Positions 8,268 through 16,348 are shown, counted from the stretch's first letter. The stretch is 64,000 bases of DNA from Bacteroidota bacterium (GCA_947451115.1 CANFXV010000008.1:1-64000); one strand, 5' to 3'. Numbers and translations are program-made. Notes: generated from the sequence alone by a model not told the origin.

Positions 8268-9449
8268 ATGAAAAACATCAAAAAACTATTTTTTCTTATT
8301 TTAACTTTATTTTCTACGCAATTATTTTCCCAAGAAGTGGGTCAAATGGAACGTATTGTTTCTCCAGAAATTAGTGCGAATAATGAAGTGACATTTCGTA
8401 TAAAAGCACCAGGTGCCAACTCTGTAAAACTATCAGGTAACTGGATGCCCAATGTTCCGCAGAGTCCGAATCGCCAATTGGTGGACTTGGTGAAAGGGGA
8501 AAAAGGTATTTGGTCCGTTAAGATTCCTGCGCTTGCCCCAGAATTATATGGGTACTCATTTATTATTGATAGTGTTTCTACTTTGGATCCAGCCAATTTA
8601 AATGTGGCAAGAGATGGAATGTTTAGAATTGAAAGCCAATTGTATATACCTGGACCGGCTTCCGAACTTTATTGGGCAAAAGAAGGCCCAAAAGGCACCA
8701 TCCAGCAAATATGGTATGAATCGCCCACTTTGCAATTAACTAGAAGAATGATTGTGTATACACCTCCTGGTTATAACGCCTCTAAAGACAATTATCCTGT
8801 AATGTATTTGTTACATGGTGGTGGTGGTGATGAAGAAGCTTGGCCAACGCTTGGGGTTGCTCCAAATATTTTAGATAACCTCATCAATAGCGGCAAAGCC
8901 AAACCCATGATTGTGGTTATGACCAATGGCAATCCAGGGCAGGCTGCAGCCTTAACTGTTACTCCTCCTATTAAATCAAATACACAAAGCCCTCAAGGAA
9001 TGGCAAGTATGATGTTTGAAAAAAGTTTAGTGAATGATGTGATACCTTATATTGAAGCTAATTTTAGAGTGAAGAAAAATAAAGAAAGTAGAGCAGTCAC
9101 AGGATTAAGTATGGGAGGTTTGCAAACTCAGAATCTAAGTTTTGAAAATCCAAACTTATTTCAATACATAGGGGTGATGAGTATGGGATTTGCAGATCTA
9201 AGTAGATTTGGGATCAAGCTTGACACTTCTAAAAGAGTGAACCAAATTCTTGAACTTAAAAAAGCAAAACCTACATTATACTGGATTGCTGTGGGCAAGG
9301 ATGATTTCTTGTATGAGAGTGTGGTTAAAATGCGTAAAGATTTAGATGCGCAACAATTTAAATATATCTATCGTGAAAGTGCTGGTGGGCATACCTGGAC
9401 CAACTGGAGGGTGTATCTCTCTGAATTCGCGACTATGCTTTTTAAATAA
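8268..9449 (+). CDS. Secreted esterase with N-terminal Ig-like domain
   Basis: A 393-residue protein with a signal peptide ending near LFSQ. Residues about 30-125 form an E-set/CBM48-like domain (VTFRIKAPGANSVKLSGNW), and residues about 140-393 an alpha/beta-hydrolase of the esterase D/feruloyl-esterase type. The oxyanion region is LLHGGGGDEEAW, the nucleophile is Ser281 in GLSMGG, and the likely catalytic histidine is in GGHTW near residue 375. The architecture resembles XynZ/Fee1-type carbohydrate esterases acting on hemicellulose or pectin esters in the periplasm or outside the cell. It stands alone between a divergent desaturase and a terminator. Confidence 0.88.
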   Translation: MKNIKKLFFLILTLFSTQLFSQEVGQMERIVSPEISANNEVTFRIKAPGANSVKLSGNWMPNVPQSPNRQLVDLVKGEKGIWSVKIPALAPELYGYSFIIDSVSTLDPANLNVARDGMFRIESQLYIPGPASELYWAKEGPKGTIQQIWYESPTLQLTRRMIVYTPPGYNASKDNYPVMYLLHGGGGDEEAWPTLGVAPNILDNLINSGKAKPMIVVMTNGNPGQAAALTVTPPIKSNTQSPQGMASMMFEKSLVNDVIPYIEANFRVKKNKESRAVTGLSMGGLQTQNLSFENPNLFQYIGVMSMGFADLSRFGIKLDTSKRVNQILELKKAKPTLYWIAVGKDDFLYESVVKMRKDLDAQQFKYIYRESAGGHTWTNWRVYLSEFATMLFK

Positions 9450-9488
9450 ATTTTTTTGGGTGCACAATACACATAGAATTTTTATTTA

Positions 9489-9522
9489 AAAAAAAGGCCT
9501 CTAGCAATAGAGGCCTTTTTTG
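9489..9522. terminator. Bidirectional intrinsic terminator
   Basis: AAAAAGGCCTCTA, a GCAA tetraloop, and the complementary TAGAGGCCTTTTT form a perfect 13-pair stem flanked by A and T runs on either side. It sits between the convergent esterase gene and the minus-strand lipoprotein gene and can serve both. Confidence 0.9.
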
Positions 9523-9538
9523 TTTTCAAACTTATACC

Positions 9539-10045
9539 TTATTTCATTAAGGCATTTATCCTTATAGGATCGTAATACAGCATTTCCTTCACTATTTTAC
9601 CATCCACAAAGGCATCATATTGGTTTATAGGAACATCGATAGATTGATCACCTTTTTTTAGTGTTAATGTTAAGTAGGTTACCACAGATATGCCTTGTGT
9701 ATTATCTTTTTTTGTAAATCTACTTTCCCAAATTGCAGCAATGTTAGAAACCTTCACTTTGATGCCGGCCAATTGCCATCTAGTTAATATGTTAATATTT
9801 TCTGCCAAACTCATTTTTACACCGTTGTCTAAAAAAACAGCTGTATCCGCATATTTACTTTTATAGCTAGCTGTATCATTGTTGGCCATATCTTCAAATG
9901 AAGCTTTGACAGCATTTATATTAGCCGTGCTGTCGTATTCATATCCATGTGGTTTAGGATTGCCATTACTTTCAGTTTTAGTTTCTTGGCTGGTACAAGC
10001 AATCATTGAGGCAACTAAAAGAAAACTTAATAATCGTTTTTTCAT
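9539..10045 (-). CDS. NTF2/SnoaL-like lipoprotein
   Basis: A 168-residue protein with a lipoprotein signal (SMIACTSQ, cysteine near residue 17). The mature part looks like a SnoaL-like fold: a helical NAVKASFEDMANNDTASY segment, AVFLDNG, and strands through VPINQYDAFVDGKIVKEMLYYDP. It belongs to the same broad group as the genes at 3294 and 24827. Function unknown; it is probably anchored in the periplasm or on the outer membrane. It ends 17 bases from a strong terminator, and no other gene clearly shares its transcript. Confidence 0.7.
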   Translation of the reverse strand: MKKRLLSFLLVASMIACTSQETKTESNGNPKPHGYEYDSTANINAVKASFEDMANNDTASYKSKYADTAVFLDNGVKMSLAENINILTRWQLAGIKVKVSNIAAIWESRFTKKDNTQGISVVTYLTLTLKKGDQSIDVPINQYDAFVDGKIVKEMLYYDPIRINALMK

Positions 10046-10146
10046 GAGGTTTTAATTTGGATGAATAAATGTACAATAAATAGGGCATGTATTTTAATGC
10101 TTTTGGCTAACCTGATTTCATTTGCAATAAACTAAAAAAAATAAGC

Positions 10147-10299
10147 TTATTTATTCTTTTTACATCCTTCGCTACAATACTTTACTTCCTCCCAAGTCTT
10201 TTCCCATTTTTTTCTCCAATTAAAGGGCCTATTGCAATGCAAGCAAATTTTAGAAGGTAGGTTTGCCTTTTTAATAGTTTTTTGTTTGCTATTTTTCAT
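10147..10299 (-). CDS. DUF2256 zinc-finger-like small protein
   Basis: A 50-residue protein. After a lysine-rich start it contains CLHCNRPFNWRKKW, then WEEVKYCSEGC, the diagnostic pattern of DUF2256 (C-x2-C ... C-x3-C, likely one zinc site). Its ATG overlaps the stop of the upstream alkB-like gene as ATGA, so the two are almost certainly translationally coupled. DUF2256 proteins have no assigned function but are often encoded near cryptochrome/photolyase or other DNA-repair genes. The coupling to AlkB fits a link to nucleic-acid repair, but that is inference. Confidence 0.85.
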   Translation of the reverse strand: MKNSKQKTIKKANLPSKICLHCNRPFNWRKKWEKTWEEVKYCSEGCKKNK

Positions 10300-10886
10300 G
10301 TGTGCATTTGTCTGAAGGTTAAATTAATTCTTGGAGCTACAATTTTTTTTGACTTTGGCATAGAATGCAACCAATGTTTTTGAAAACTACCTAGCATTTC
10401 TAATAGTGATCCGTGCTCCAATAAAATGGATTTGGCCTCCTTGGTTGCTTTGTGTTTTAAGGCAAATTTTCTTTCTGCACCCAAACTCAAAGAGGCTATG
10501 GAGCTGTTGGGAATAATTTCCTTTTCATCATCACTATGCCAGCCCATGCCTTCTGCGCCATCATGATACAAGTTTAATAAACAGGCGTTGTAATTGGATC
10601 CAGTGTAGGAACTAACCAATTGTTTTATTTCTATCAGCAAAGGTGTCCATTCCAATCCCTTTTTTGTTTTATTGGAATAAGTATACTCAATTAAATGATC
10701 TGCGTAAAAAGCCACTTTCCTTTTAGTAGTGATTTCCTTACCAAACATCACTAGGTTTTCATTCGTCCATTCTATTTTGTTTAGGAGTTCGTTAAAATAG
10801 ATATGCTTTTGTTCAGCATTTATAATTTTTCCAAAATAATGTGCTTGACCATCCTGGTTTATGATATTTGGAAAATTTGTAATCAT
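10296..10886 (-). CDS. AlkB-family 2-oxoglutarate dioxygenase
   Basis: A 196-residue Fe(II)/2-oxoglutarate dioxygenase of the AlkB family. It has the NLYHDGAEGMGWHSDDE motif with iron ligands His117 and Asp119, ASLSLGAERKF as the following strand, third ligand His174 in HWLHSMP, and the RINLTFR motif with the 2-oxoglutarate-binding arginine near 186 and a second arginine at 192. Members repair alkylated bases in DNA or RNA by oxidative demethylation. Length is typical of AlkBH2/3-like bacterial proteins. It overlaps the DUF2256 gene by 4 bases. I see no adaptive-response regulator nearby. Confidence 0.92.
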   Translation of the reverse strand: MITNFPNIINQDGQAHYFGKIINAEQKHIYFNELLNKIEWTNENLVMFGKEITTKRKVAFYADHLIEYTYSNKTKKGLEWTPLLIEIKQLVSSYTGSNYNACLLNLYHDGAEGMGWHSDDEKEIIPNSSIASLSLGAERKFALKHKATKEAKSILLEHGSLLEMLGSFQKHWLHSMPKSKKIVAPRINLTFRQMHT

Positions 10887-10974
10887 GCAATGGTATCATT
10901 TGATGGTATTCGAAATTATATTTTCCTTTGTGCCACAAAACAAATTTAGATCAAATTGTTTTATTAAAATTCTT

Positions 10975-11748
10975 ATGATGCAAACACCTATCGAGCAATT
11001 AAAATTAAGTATTCAACCTACAAGAGAAGTATTATTATCACATCCAGTGTATAGTCAAATAAAAGACTTTGAAGGCGTCCAAGATTTTGCCAAATACCAT
11101 GTTTTTGCCGTCTGGGATTTTATGAGCTTATTAAAATCTTTACAAATAGGGCTCACTTGCGTAAGCCTGCCTTGGATACCAGTTGGCTCAGCCAATACTC
11201 GTTTTTTAATTAATGAAATTGTATGTGGTGAGGAATCGGATGTTGATGAACAAGGCAATAGGGTAAGCCATTTTGAGCTATATTTAAGCGCCATGCGTCA
11301 AATGGGGGCAAATACAAGCAAAATGGATCAATTATTAAGGTTGTTGCAATCAGATAGGCCCATTAAGGATTGTATAGAGGCTGTTGATTTGCCAATACAG
11401 GTAAAACAGTTTTTACATTTCACTTTTGAAATAGCCATGCACGCACCATTGCATGTAAAGGCCGCAGTTTTTACCTTTGGTAGAGAGGATTTGATTCCAG
11501 ACATGTTTACCCAAATTTTAAATAAAATTTACGCCCAGCATCCAGATAAGATTGCCATATTTAAGTACTATATAGAAAGACATATAGAAGTGGATGGCGG
11601 CCATCATAGTGAATTGGCCATTCAAATGGTCAAGGAACTTTGTGGAGATAGTAAAATAAAATGGGATGAAGCTACTAAGGCGGCTATTGATTCACTAAAA
11701 ATGCGCGCATTATTATGGGATGCCGTTTGTGCTAACTATCTTGTTTAG
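10975..11748 (+). CDS. DUF3050 family protein
   Basis: A protein of about 257 residues matching DUF3050. Key features are the N-terminal HPVYSQI, FAKYHVFAVWDFMSLLKSLQ, and the later FGREDLIPDMF and DGGHHSELA segments. The pattern of helices with histidines resembles the heme-oxygenase/TenA fold, but the chemistry of this family is not known. ATGs at 10975 and 10978 are both possible; the frame is open upstream to 10861 without conserved sequence, so I reject the longer start. It ends 194 bases before the rhodopsin region with a hairpin over its stop. Confidence 0.82.
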   Translation: MMQTPIEQLKLSIQPTREVLLSHPVYSQIKDFEGVQDFAKYHVFAVWDFMSLLKSLQIGLTCVSLPWIPVGSANTRFLINEIVCGEESDVDEQGNRVSHFELYLSAMRQMGANTSKMDQLLRLLQSDRPIKDCIEAVDLPIQVKQFLHFTFEIAMHAPLHVKAAVFTFGREDLIPDMFTQILNKIYAQHPDKIAIFKYYIERHIEVDGGHHSELAIQMVKELCGDSKIKWDEATKAAIDSLKMRALLWDAVCANYLV

Positions 11749-11772
11749 AAAAAAAGCTAATTTTCTAAACAA
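11741..11772 (+). terminator. Hairpin overlapping the DUF3050 stop codon
   Basis: TTGTTTAGAAAA and TTTTCTAAACAA form a perfect 12-pair stem with an 8-base loop, and the stop codon lies inside the left arm. No T-run follows on the plus strand, so it may be a weak terminator or an mRNA-stabilising structure rather than a classical terminator. Confidence 0.4.
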
Positions 11773-11975
11773 AAGACTAAACAAATCTAAATTTATTTTT
11801 CTTTTTTATATTTTTTAACACTTTTTTAATTTTTTTAAATTTAACTTTTCTCTCGGATCTCAAACAACGATTGAATTGCTATTGCTTTGCATAATGTGAT
11901 AAAATAACACATTATGACAGCCGGAATGAACCGTGGAGTGTTGTGAATGAAAACGTTCACCAAAACTCAACAAAT

Positions 11976-12701
11976 ATGGATCATTTATTTCTTCTTGATG
12001 CCTCAATGGCGATTGCAAAGACCGATTATGTGTCTTTCACTTTCTTCATTGGCACAATGGCCATGATGGCCGCGGCGGTATTTTTCTTCTTAGAATTGAA
12101 CAACACTAGTAAAGAATGGAGAACCTCGGTATTGGTATCTGGGTTAATCACTTTCATTGCTGCTGTTCACTATTATTACATGCGTGGTTACTTTTTAGAA
12201 ACGCATGAAAGTCCAACCTTTTTCCGTTATGTAGATTGGTTATTAACGGTGCCTTTAATGTGCGTTGAATTCTATTTAATCACAAAAAAAGCGGGTGGTA
12301 CCACAAGTTTATTATGGAAAATGATTTTAGCCTCTGTTGTAATGTTAGTAACAGGTTATTGGGGTGAAGCAGTTGCCCCAGCTCAAGCTACATTATGGGG
12401 AACTATAAGTGCTATTGCTTACTTCTACATTGTATATGAAGTATGGATGGGAGATGTTAAAAAATTAGCCACTGGCGCTGGTACTGCAGTAGCATCAGCG
12501 AATGCAGCATTAGGCTGGTTCGTTTTAGTGGGTTGGGCTATTTATCCTTTAGGATATTTAATTGGCACAGCCGATGGACAATGGTATGCTAGCTTCAAAA
12601 ATATTGGAATTGACATGAATGTTATTTACAATATTGGTGACGCTGTCAACAAAATAGGTTTTGGTTTGGTTATTTATAGCTTAAGTAGAAAAGCTGCTTA
12701 A
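11976..12701 (+). CDS. Proteorhodopsin, light-driven proton pump
   Basis: A 241-residue seven-helix microbial rhodopsin. Helix C carries RYVDWLLTVPLMCVEF, giving the proton-pump triad Asp87, Thr91 and Glu98; the colour-tuning position is Met95, as in green-absorbing Bacteroidota pumps. His65 in AVHYYYMR is the proteorhodopsin histidine partner of the acceptor. Lys226 in GDAVNKIGFG forms the retinal Schiff base, with Asp222 as counter-ion. It pumps protons out of the cell in light. ATG 11976 is preferred; an in-frame GTG at 11943 would add 11 polar residues and cannot be excluded. A strong terminator follows and the retinal enzyme gene lies just beyond it. Confidence 0.97.
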   Translation: MDHLFLLDASMAIAKTDYVSFTFFIGTMAMMAAAVFFFLELNNTSKEWRTSVLVSGLITFIAAVHYYYMRGYFLETHESPTFFRYVDWLLTVPLMCVEFYLITKKAGGTTSLLWKMILASVVMLVTGYWGEAVAPAQATLWGTISAIAYFYIVYEVWMGDVKKLATGAGTAVASANAALGWFVLVGWAIYPLGYLIGTADGQWYASFKNIGIDMNVIYNIGDAVNKIGFGLVIYSLSRKAA

Positions 12702-12720
12702 TATATTACAGTAACTTTTA

Positions 12721-12750
12721 AGGGGCAAGTTGGTTACTTGCCCCTTTTTT
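12721..12750 (+). terminator. Intrinsic terminator between rhodopsin and blh
   Basis: AGGGGCAAGT, a 5-base loop, and ACTTGCCCCT form a perfect 10-pair GC-rich stem followed directly by a T-run. It lies 19 bases after the rhodopsin stop and only 15 bases before the blh start, which suggests that most transcripts stop here. Confidence 0.92.
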
Positions 12751-12765
12751 ATTTAATTTAGATCC

Positions 12766-13677
12766 ATGCAAATTAAACTACGCCTTTACCTAATACTATT
12801 TGCATTTCTTTTATTTCTTATTGATACATTGTTTGTTTTAAATAACAGCACGCAAATTTCCTTTTTAATCATCGTGCTTATTTTGTTTGGCGTGCCCCAT
12901 GGAGCCCTTGATTTATACATCGACCAACATTTACATCAATCAAATAGCAATCAAAAATTATTTCTTTTAAAATACATGGCTAATATTATTGGCTATGCCT
13001 TAGTTTGGTATTTTTTTCCCATTGCGGCTTTAATTATATTTATTCTTATAACGGCTTATCATTTTGGAGAAATGGATTGGTTGGGAAGAACAGAAAAATG
13101 GATGCATAAAATAGCATATTCAATGATTGGGCTATTATGGATTTTATTTTTGCTTTCTAAGAATATCAATTTTGCCCTGCAGATTTTTATTCGAATGGAG
13201 CGGTCTGCTTTTAATGAAACTCAATGGGTGGGACTTGCAAGCAAAATTTATCCCTTAACCTTTATTGGACTAGCTGCTATTTATTTTATTTTATTCTTTT
13301 TCAAAGCACAGTTCTTTTCAAAAAATAAATACTACTACTATTTAATTTTGCAACAAGCTATACTCATTAGTTTTGCTCTTTTTATGCCTTTATGGCTTTG
13401 TTTTGCCTTTTATTTTGGGTTCTGGCATTCCTTATTATCATTCGATAAAATAAGAATCACTTTTAATATGCCCAATGACTTTAATGGTTGGAAGACCTTA
13501 CTTATCAAAGCAGCACCTTTTTCTATTATGGCCTGGTTTGGCTTTGTTTATATCACTTTTCTAACACTCAATAGTAAGGATGCTTCTGGTATTTTTACCC
13601 TGCTATTTATAAGCCTATCTGTACTAGCCCTCCCTCATTTACAAATATTTACAAAGATTAAGTTGAAGCCTGATTGA
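12766..13677 (+). CDS. blh: Beta-carotene 15,15'-dioxygenase, Brp/Blh family
   Basis: A 303-residue multi-pass membrane enzyme of the Brp/Blh family that cleaves beta-carotene into two retinal molecules, the rhodopsin chromophore. The conserved histidines are in VPHGALDL (His45), AYHFGEMDW (His99), FWHSLLSFD (His221) and LPHLQ (His291). Several hydrophobic helices run through the protein. Its position directly downstream of proteorhodopsin is a classic arrangement, but here a strong terminator separates the two. No carotenoid biosynthesis genes (crtE, crtB, crtI, crtY) are in the window, so the precursor must be made elsewhere. No promoter is obvious in the 15-base gap. Confidence 0.94.
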   Translation: MQIKLRLYLILFAFLLFLIDTLFVLNNSTQISFLIIVLILFGVPHGALDLYIDQHLHQSNSNQKLFLLKYMANIIGYALVWYFFPIAALIIFILITAYHFGEMDWLGRTEKWMHKIAYSMIGLLWILFLLSKNINFALQIFIRMERSAFNETQWVGLASKIYPLTFIGLAAIYFILFFFKAQFFSKNKYYYYLILQQAILISFALFMPLWLCFAFYFGFWHSLLSFDKIRITFNMPNDFNGWKTLLIKAAPFSIMAWFGFVYITFLTLNSKDASGIFTLLFISLSVLALPHLQIFTKIKLKPD

Positions 13678-13763
13678 TCCTTGGAATACCATCAATTTTT
13701 ATATTTAGGTGAGGAAATAATTTCATAAATTGTATTTGAATTTAAATATTCAAATCAAACCAG

Positions 13764-15107
13764 ATGGCTTATAAAATCAAATCATTACTTCTTTTATTTT
13801 TAGTTTGCTATTGTATAGATGTTCAAAGCCAATCTAAAAAACAATCAAGATCTTATTATTTTTCTTTCAACGGCAATGACCTAAATGATGGTACTGTATC
13901 ATCTCCTTATAAATCAATAGGTAAAATAAAAGACTTAGAATTAAAACAGGGCGATAGCATTCTTTTTAAAGCTAAAGAAGTATTTATTGGCAACTTGCTT
14001 TTTGAAAATATAAATGCTAAAATACTAATTACGAGTTATGGTAAAGGTTTGGCCACCATTAATGGAAAGAATAGTGCATCGATTGTTTTAAAAAATTGCT
14101 CCAATTTTAATATTGACAATCTGAATTTAGTGGGCAATGGAAGAAAAGAGGGCAATACCACCAATGGATGTGAAATATCAATGTCTAAAAATATTAAATT
14201 AAATAAACTACATATACAGGGGTTTCAAAAAGCTGGCTTGTATGTATTTGCATCCAATTTAATTAATATAGACTTTTGTGTGGCTGAAAATAATGGAGCC
14301 GCGGGTATCATGGTTGATGGGACAGATAAAAAATCTTCAAAAAACATTATCATAAATAACTCAAAGGCTTTCAATAATCCAGGAGATCCTACCAATTACA
14401 TTAATCATAGTGGCAACGGCATATTAGTTGGATTATGTACCAAAGTGCTCATTGATCATTGCGAAGCTTATAACAATGGCTGGGATATGCCCAGGATTGG
14501 AAATGGACCTGTTGGTATTTGGACCTATGAGTCAGATAGTGTGGTGATACAAAATTGTATATCGCATCACAATAAGACACCGGAGGGAGCCTCAGATGGG
14601 GGTGGGTTTGACTTAGATGGAGGGGTGACCAATGCAGTGATACAAAATTGCACCTCTTATGAGAATGATGGGGCAGGTTATGGCATTTATCAATATGCCG
14701 GCGCTTCAAATTGGAACAATAATAAAATTATCAATTGCAGTAGTTTGAATGATGGCTTAAAATCTGGCGGTAAAGCTGCTGTATATATTTGGAACAGTGC
14801 GCAAGATCAAAAGCAATTTAAAAATTTACTTTTCAAAAACAATACAATTACAAATAACAATAATATAGTTATTAAATTTGATACATTGAGCAATCATGAG
14901 TCCTTCAGTTTTATAGGAAATAAATTTATTGGTAGAGATTCTGTCATTCTATTTAAACAGCTAAATGAAAATGACAAGTTTCAATCCAATACCTGGACCT
15001 CATTAAAAAGAGGCAGGCTTGATATTGATCAACTTTTACATAAGAATATCATTCAATCTTTTATTGATAATCAAAAACCTTTGAATTACTCATCGATTGT
15101 TTATTAG
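13764..15107 (+). CDS. Secreted right-handed parallel beta-helix protein
   Basis: A 447-residue protein with a signal peptide ending near VQSQ. It opens with YYFSFNGNDLNDGT and PYKSIGKI, the start signature of pectate-lyase-like/NosD-type beta-helix proteins in Bacteroidota. Repeated short strands with NN turns follow (FNIDNLNLVGNG, ISHHNKTPEG, NCTSYENDGAGYG). Such proteins are often polysaccharide lyases or glycan-binding proteins, and a catalytic lyase centre is not identifiable by eye. It has its own 86-base upstream gap and 148 bases downstream; I see no operon partner. Confidence 0.78.
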   Translation: MAYKIKSLLLLFLVCYCIDVQSQSKKQSRSYYFSFNGNDLNDGTVSSPYKSIGKIKDLELKQGDSILFKAKEVFIGNLLFENINAKILITSYGKGLATINGKNSASIVLKNCSNFNIDNLNLVGNGRKEGNTTNGCEISMSKNIKLNKLHIQGFQKAGLYVFASNLINIDFCVAENNGAAGIMVDGTDKKSSKNIIINNSKAFNNPGDPTNYINHSGNGILVGLCTKVLIDHCEAYNNGWDMPRIGNGPVGIWTYESDSVVIQNCISHHNKTPEGASDGGGFDLDGGVTNAVIQNCTSYENDGAGYGIYQYAGASNWNNNKIINCSSLNDGLKSGGKAAVYIWNSAQDQKQFKNLLFKNNTITNNNNIVIKFDTLSNHESFSFIGNKFIGRDSVILFKQLNENDKFQSNTWTSLKRGRLDIDQLLHKNIIQSFIDNQKPLNYSSIVY

Positions 15108-15255
15108 GCCTTGATTGTCAAATTAGACCGCTACTATTGATTGGTTCTAAATCATTGCCTATCAATGGCTTAAGTTTAGACCCATTTCTTTCATAACAAA
15201 AGGGCTTAATTGATTTATATTTTTATTAAATTATAAAAGCTTAAAAAGAATAATT

Positions 15256-16083
15256 ATGCAACAAGTACCTGCGCTTATTTTAAAGTTTATGAATGAATCT
15301 TACCCTTTAGATCAATCTCATATTGATTTTTATAAAAATAATGGGTTTATTAAATTAAAGCAAGTATATAGTAAAGAAGAAATAGATTATTTGAATGAGG
15401 TCATCACTACTGAAGTTAATGCACTCAATAAGCAAGTCTTGGCCATGGACCAAAGAGATACCTATGGCAAAGCATTTTTACAAATTATGAATATTTGGAA
15501 AAATTCTGAGCTGGTAAAAGAAATTGTATTTGGAAAAAAGTTAGCCAAAATTGCCACTGAATTAATGGAAGTGACTGGCGTAAGATTATACCATGACCAA
15601 GCCTTATACAAAGAGCCCAATGGGGGGCATACGCCCTGGCATGCCGATCAATATTACTGGCCCTTGGCTTCGGATAAAACAGTTACGGCATGGATTCCAT
15701 TACAAAATACACCACTAGAATGGGGCCCATTAGAATTCAGTGCAGGCAGTGACCAATTAAAAGATGGCCGGGACAAGGAAATTAGTGATGAAAGCCAACA
15801 GTTTTTAGAAACAGCTTTAAAAAATAAAGGATTTGTTCATGTGGTAGAGCCTTTCGATTTAGGTGAAGTTAGTTTCCATAAGGGTTGGTTGTACCATAGA
15901 GCTGGTCCCAACAAGACCAATCAAATGCGCAAAGTTATGACTGTTATTTATATGGATAAGGACATGAAATTAAAAGCCCCAGAAAACAAAAATCAACAAA
16001 ATGATTGGGCATCTTGGTGCCCAGGTGCAATCATCGGTCAAACTGTGGACTCTCCTTTAAACCCAATACTTTATCAACGTTAG
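15256..16083 (+). CDS. Phytanoyl-CoA dioxygenase (PhyH) family protein
   Basis: A 275-residue Fe(II)/2-oxoglutarate oxygenase of the PhyH family. It starts with the typical IDFYKNNGFIKLK segment. Iron ligands are His129 and Asp131 in HTPWHADQYYW and His214 in WLYHRAGPN; AWIPLQNTPLEWGPLEF between them is a family hallmark. Members hydroxylate diverse small molecules, so no substrate can be named. A second in-frame ATG at 15289 (MNESYPL) is an alternative start. The gene is monocistronic and lies before the regulatory region of the 16349 receptor. Confidence 0.88.
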   Translation: MQQVPALILKFMNESYPLDQSHIDFYKNNGFIKLKQVYSKEEIDYLNEVITTEVNALNKQVLAMDQRDTYGKAFLQIMNIWKNSELVKEIVFGKKLAKIATELMEVTGVRLYHDQALYKEPNGGHTPWHADQYYWPLASDKTVTAWIPLQNTPLEWGPLEFSAGSDQLKDGRDKEISDESQQFLETALKNKGFVHVVEPFDLGEVSFHKGWLYHRAGPNKTNQMRKVMTVIYMDKDMKLKAPENKNQQNDWASWCPGAIIGQTVDSPLNPILYQR

Positions 16084-16179
16084 ATTAATTTGCCTAAATG
16101 TCGAAACTTTGGTTTAAGAATTTAATATACTGATTATTGATAACCAATAAATATTTAGGCATGTTGAAAATCAATGTTT

Positions 16180-16212
16180 TGAAGTTATACTTAAGTTGTC
16201 TTTAAGTTGGAA
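16180..16212 (+). promoter_or_regulatory. Three 11-bp-phased AAGTT direct repeats
   Basis: AAGTT occurs at 16182, 16193 and 16204, exactly 11 bases apart; the last two copies share TTAAGTTG. Direct repeats phased by one helical turn are how PhoB/OmpR-type response regulators bind. They lie about 110 bases upstream of the promoter element at 16318, in the gap before the TonB receptor gene. Confidence 0.35.
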
Positions 16213-16247
16213 TAAAATTAATATATAAATATATCATCAATCAATCG

Positions 16248-16285
16248 GTAACATTCAGTTAATAATTAAGTAACTCAATGTTAAT
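16248..16285 (+). promoter_or_regulatory. 22-bp-spaced direct repeat GTAAC-N5-GTTAAT
   Basis: GTAAC-N5-GTTAAT occurs at 16248-16263 and again at 16270-16285, so the repeat period is 22 bases (two helical turns). Each unit itself contains two similar half-sites. The block ends 32 bases upstream of the TAnnTTTG element, a normal position for an activator. I infer a transcription-factor site. Confidence 0.45.
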
Positions 16286-16317
16286 ACCATATAAAATATT
16301 CAAGTAAGCATTACTGA

Positions 16318-16325
16318 TAGATTTG
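16318..16325 (+). promoter_or_regulatory. Bacteroidota -7 promoter element
   Basis: TAGATTTG matches TAnnTTTG exactly and lies 23 bases before the ATG at 16349. It is the probable promoter of the receptor/beta-helix/PepSY/phosphoesterase cassette. Confidence 0.55.
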
Positions 16326-16348
16326 CGTTTCAAATTAAACTAGTTTTT

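Noticed and set aside
10861-10974. Upstream extension of the DUF3050 frame
   Set aside because: The extension overlaps the start of the divergent alkB-like gene and has no conserved sequence; family similarity begins at the ATG pair at 10975/10978.
11871-11889. TTGCTTTG as rhodopsin promoter element
   Set aside because: It has a mismatch at the second base of TAnnTTTG and no supporting upstream element, so it is too weak to list as a promoter.
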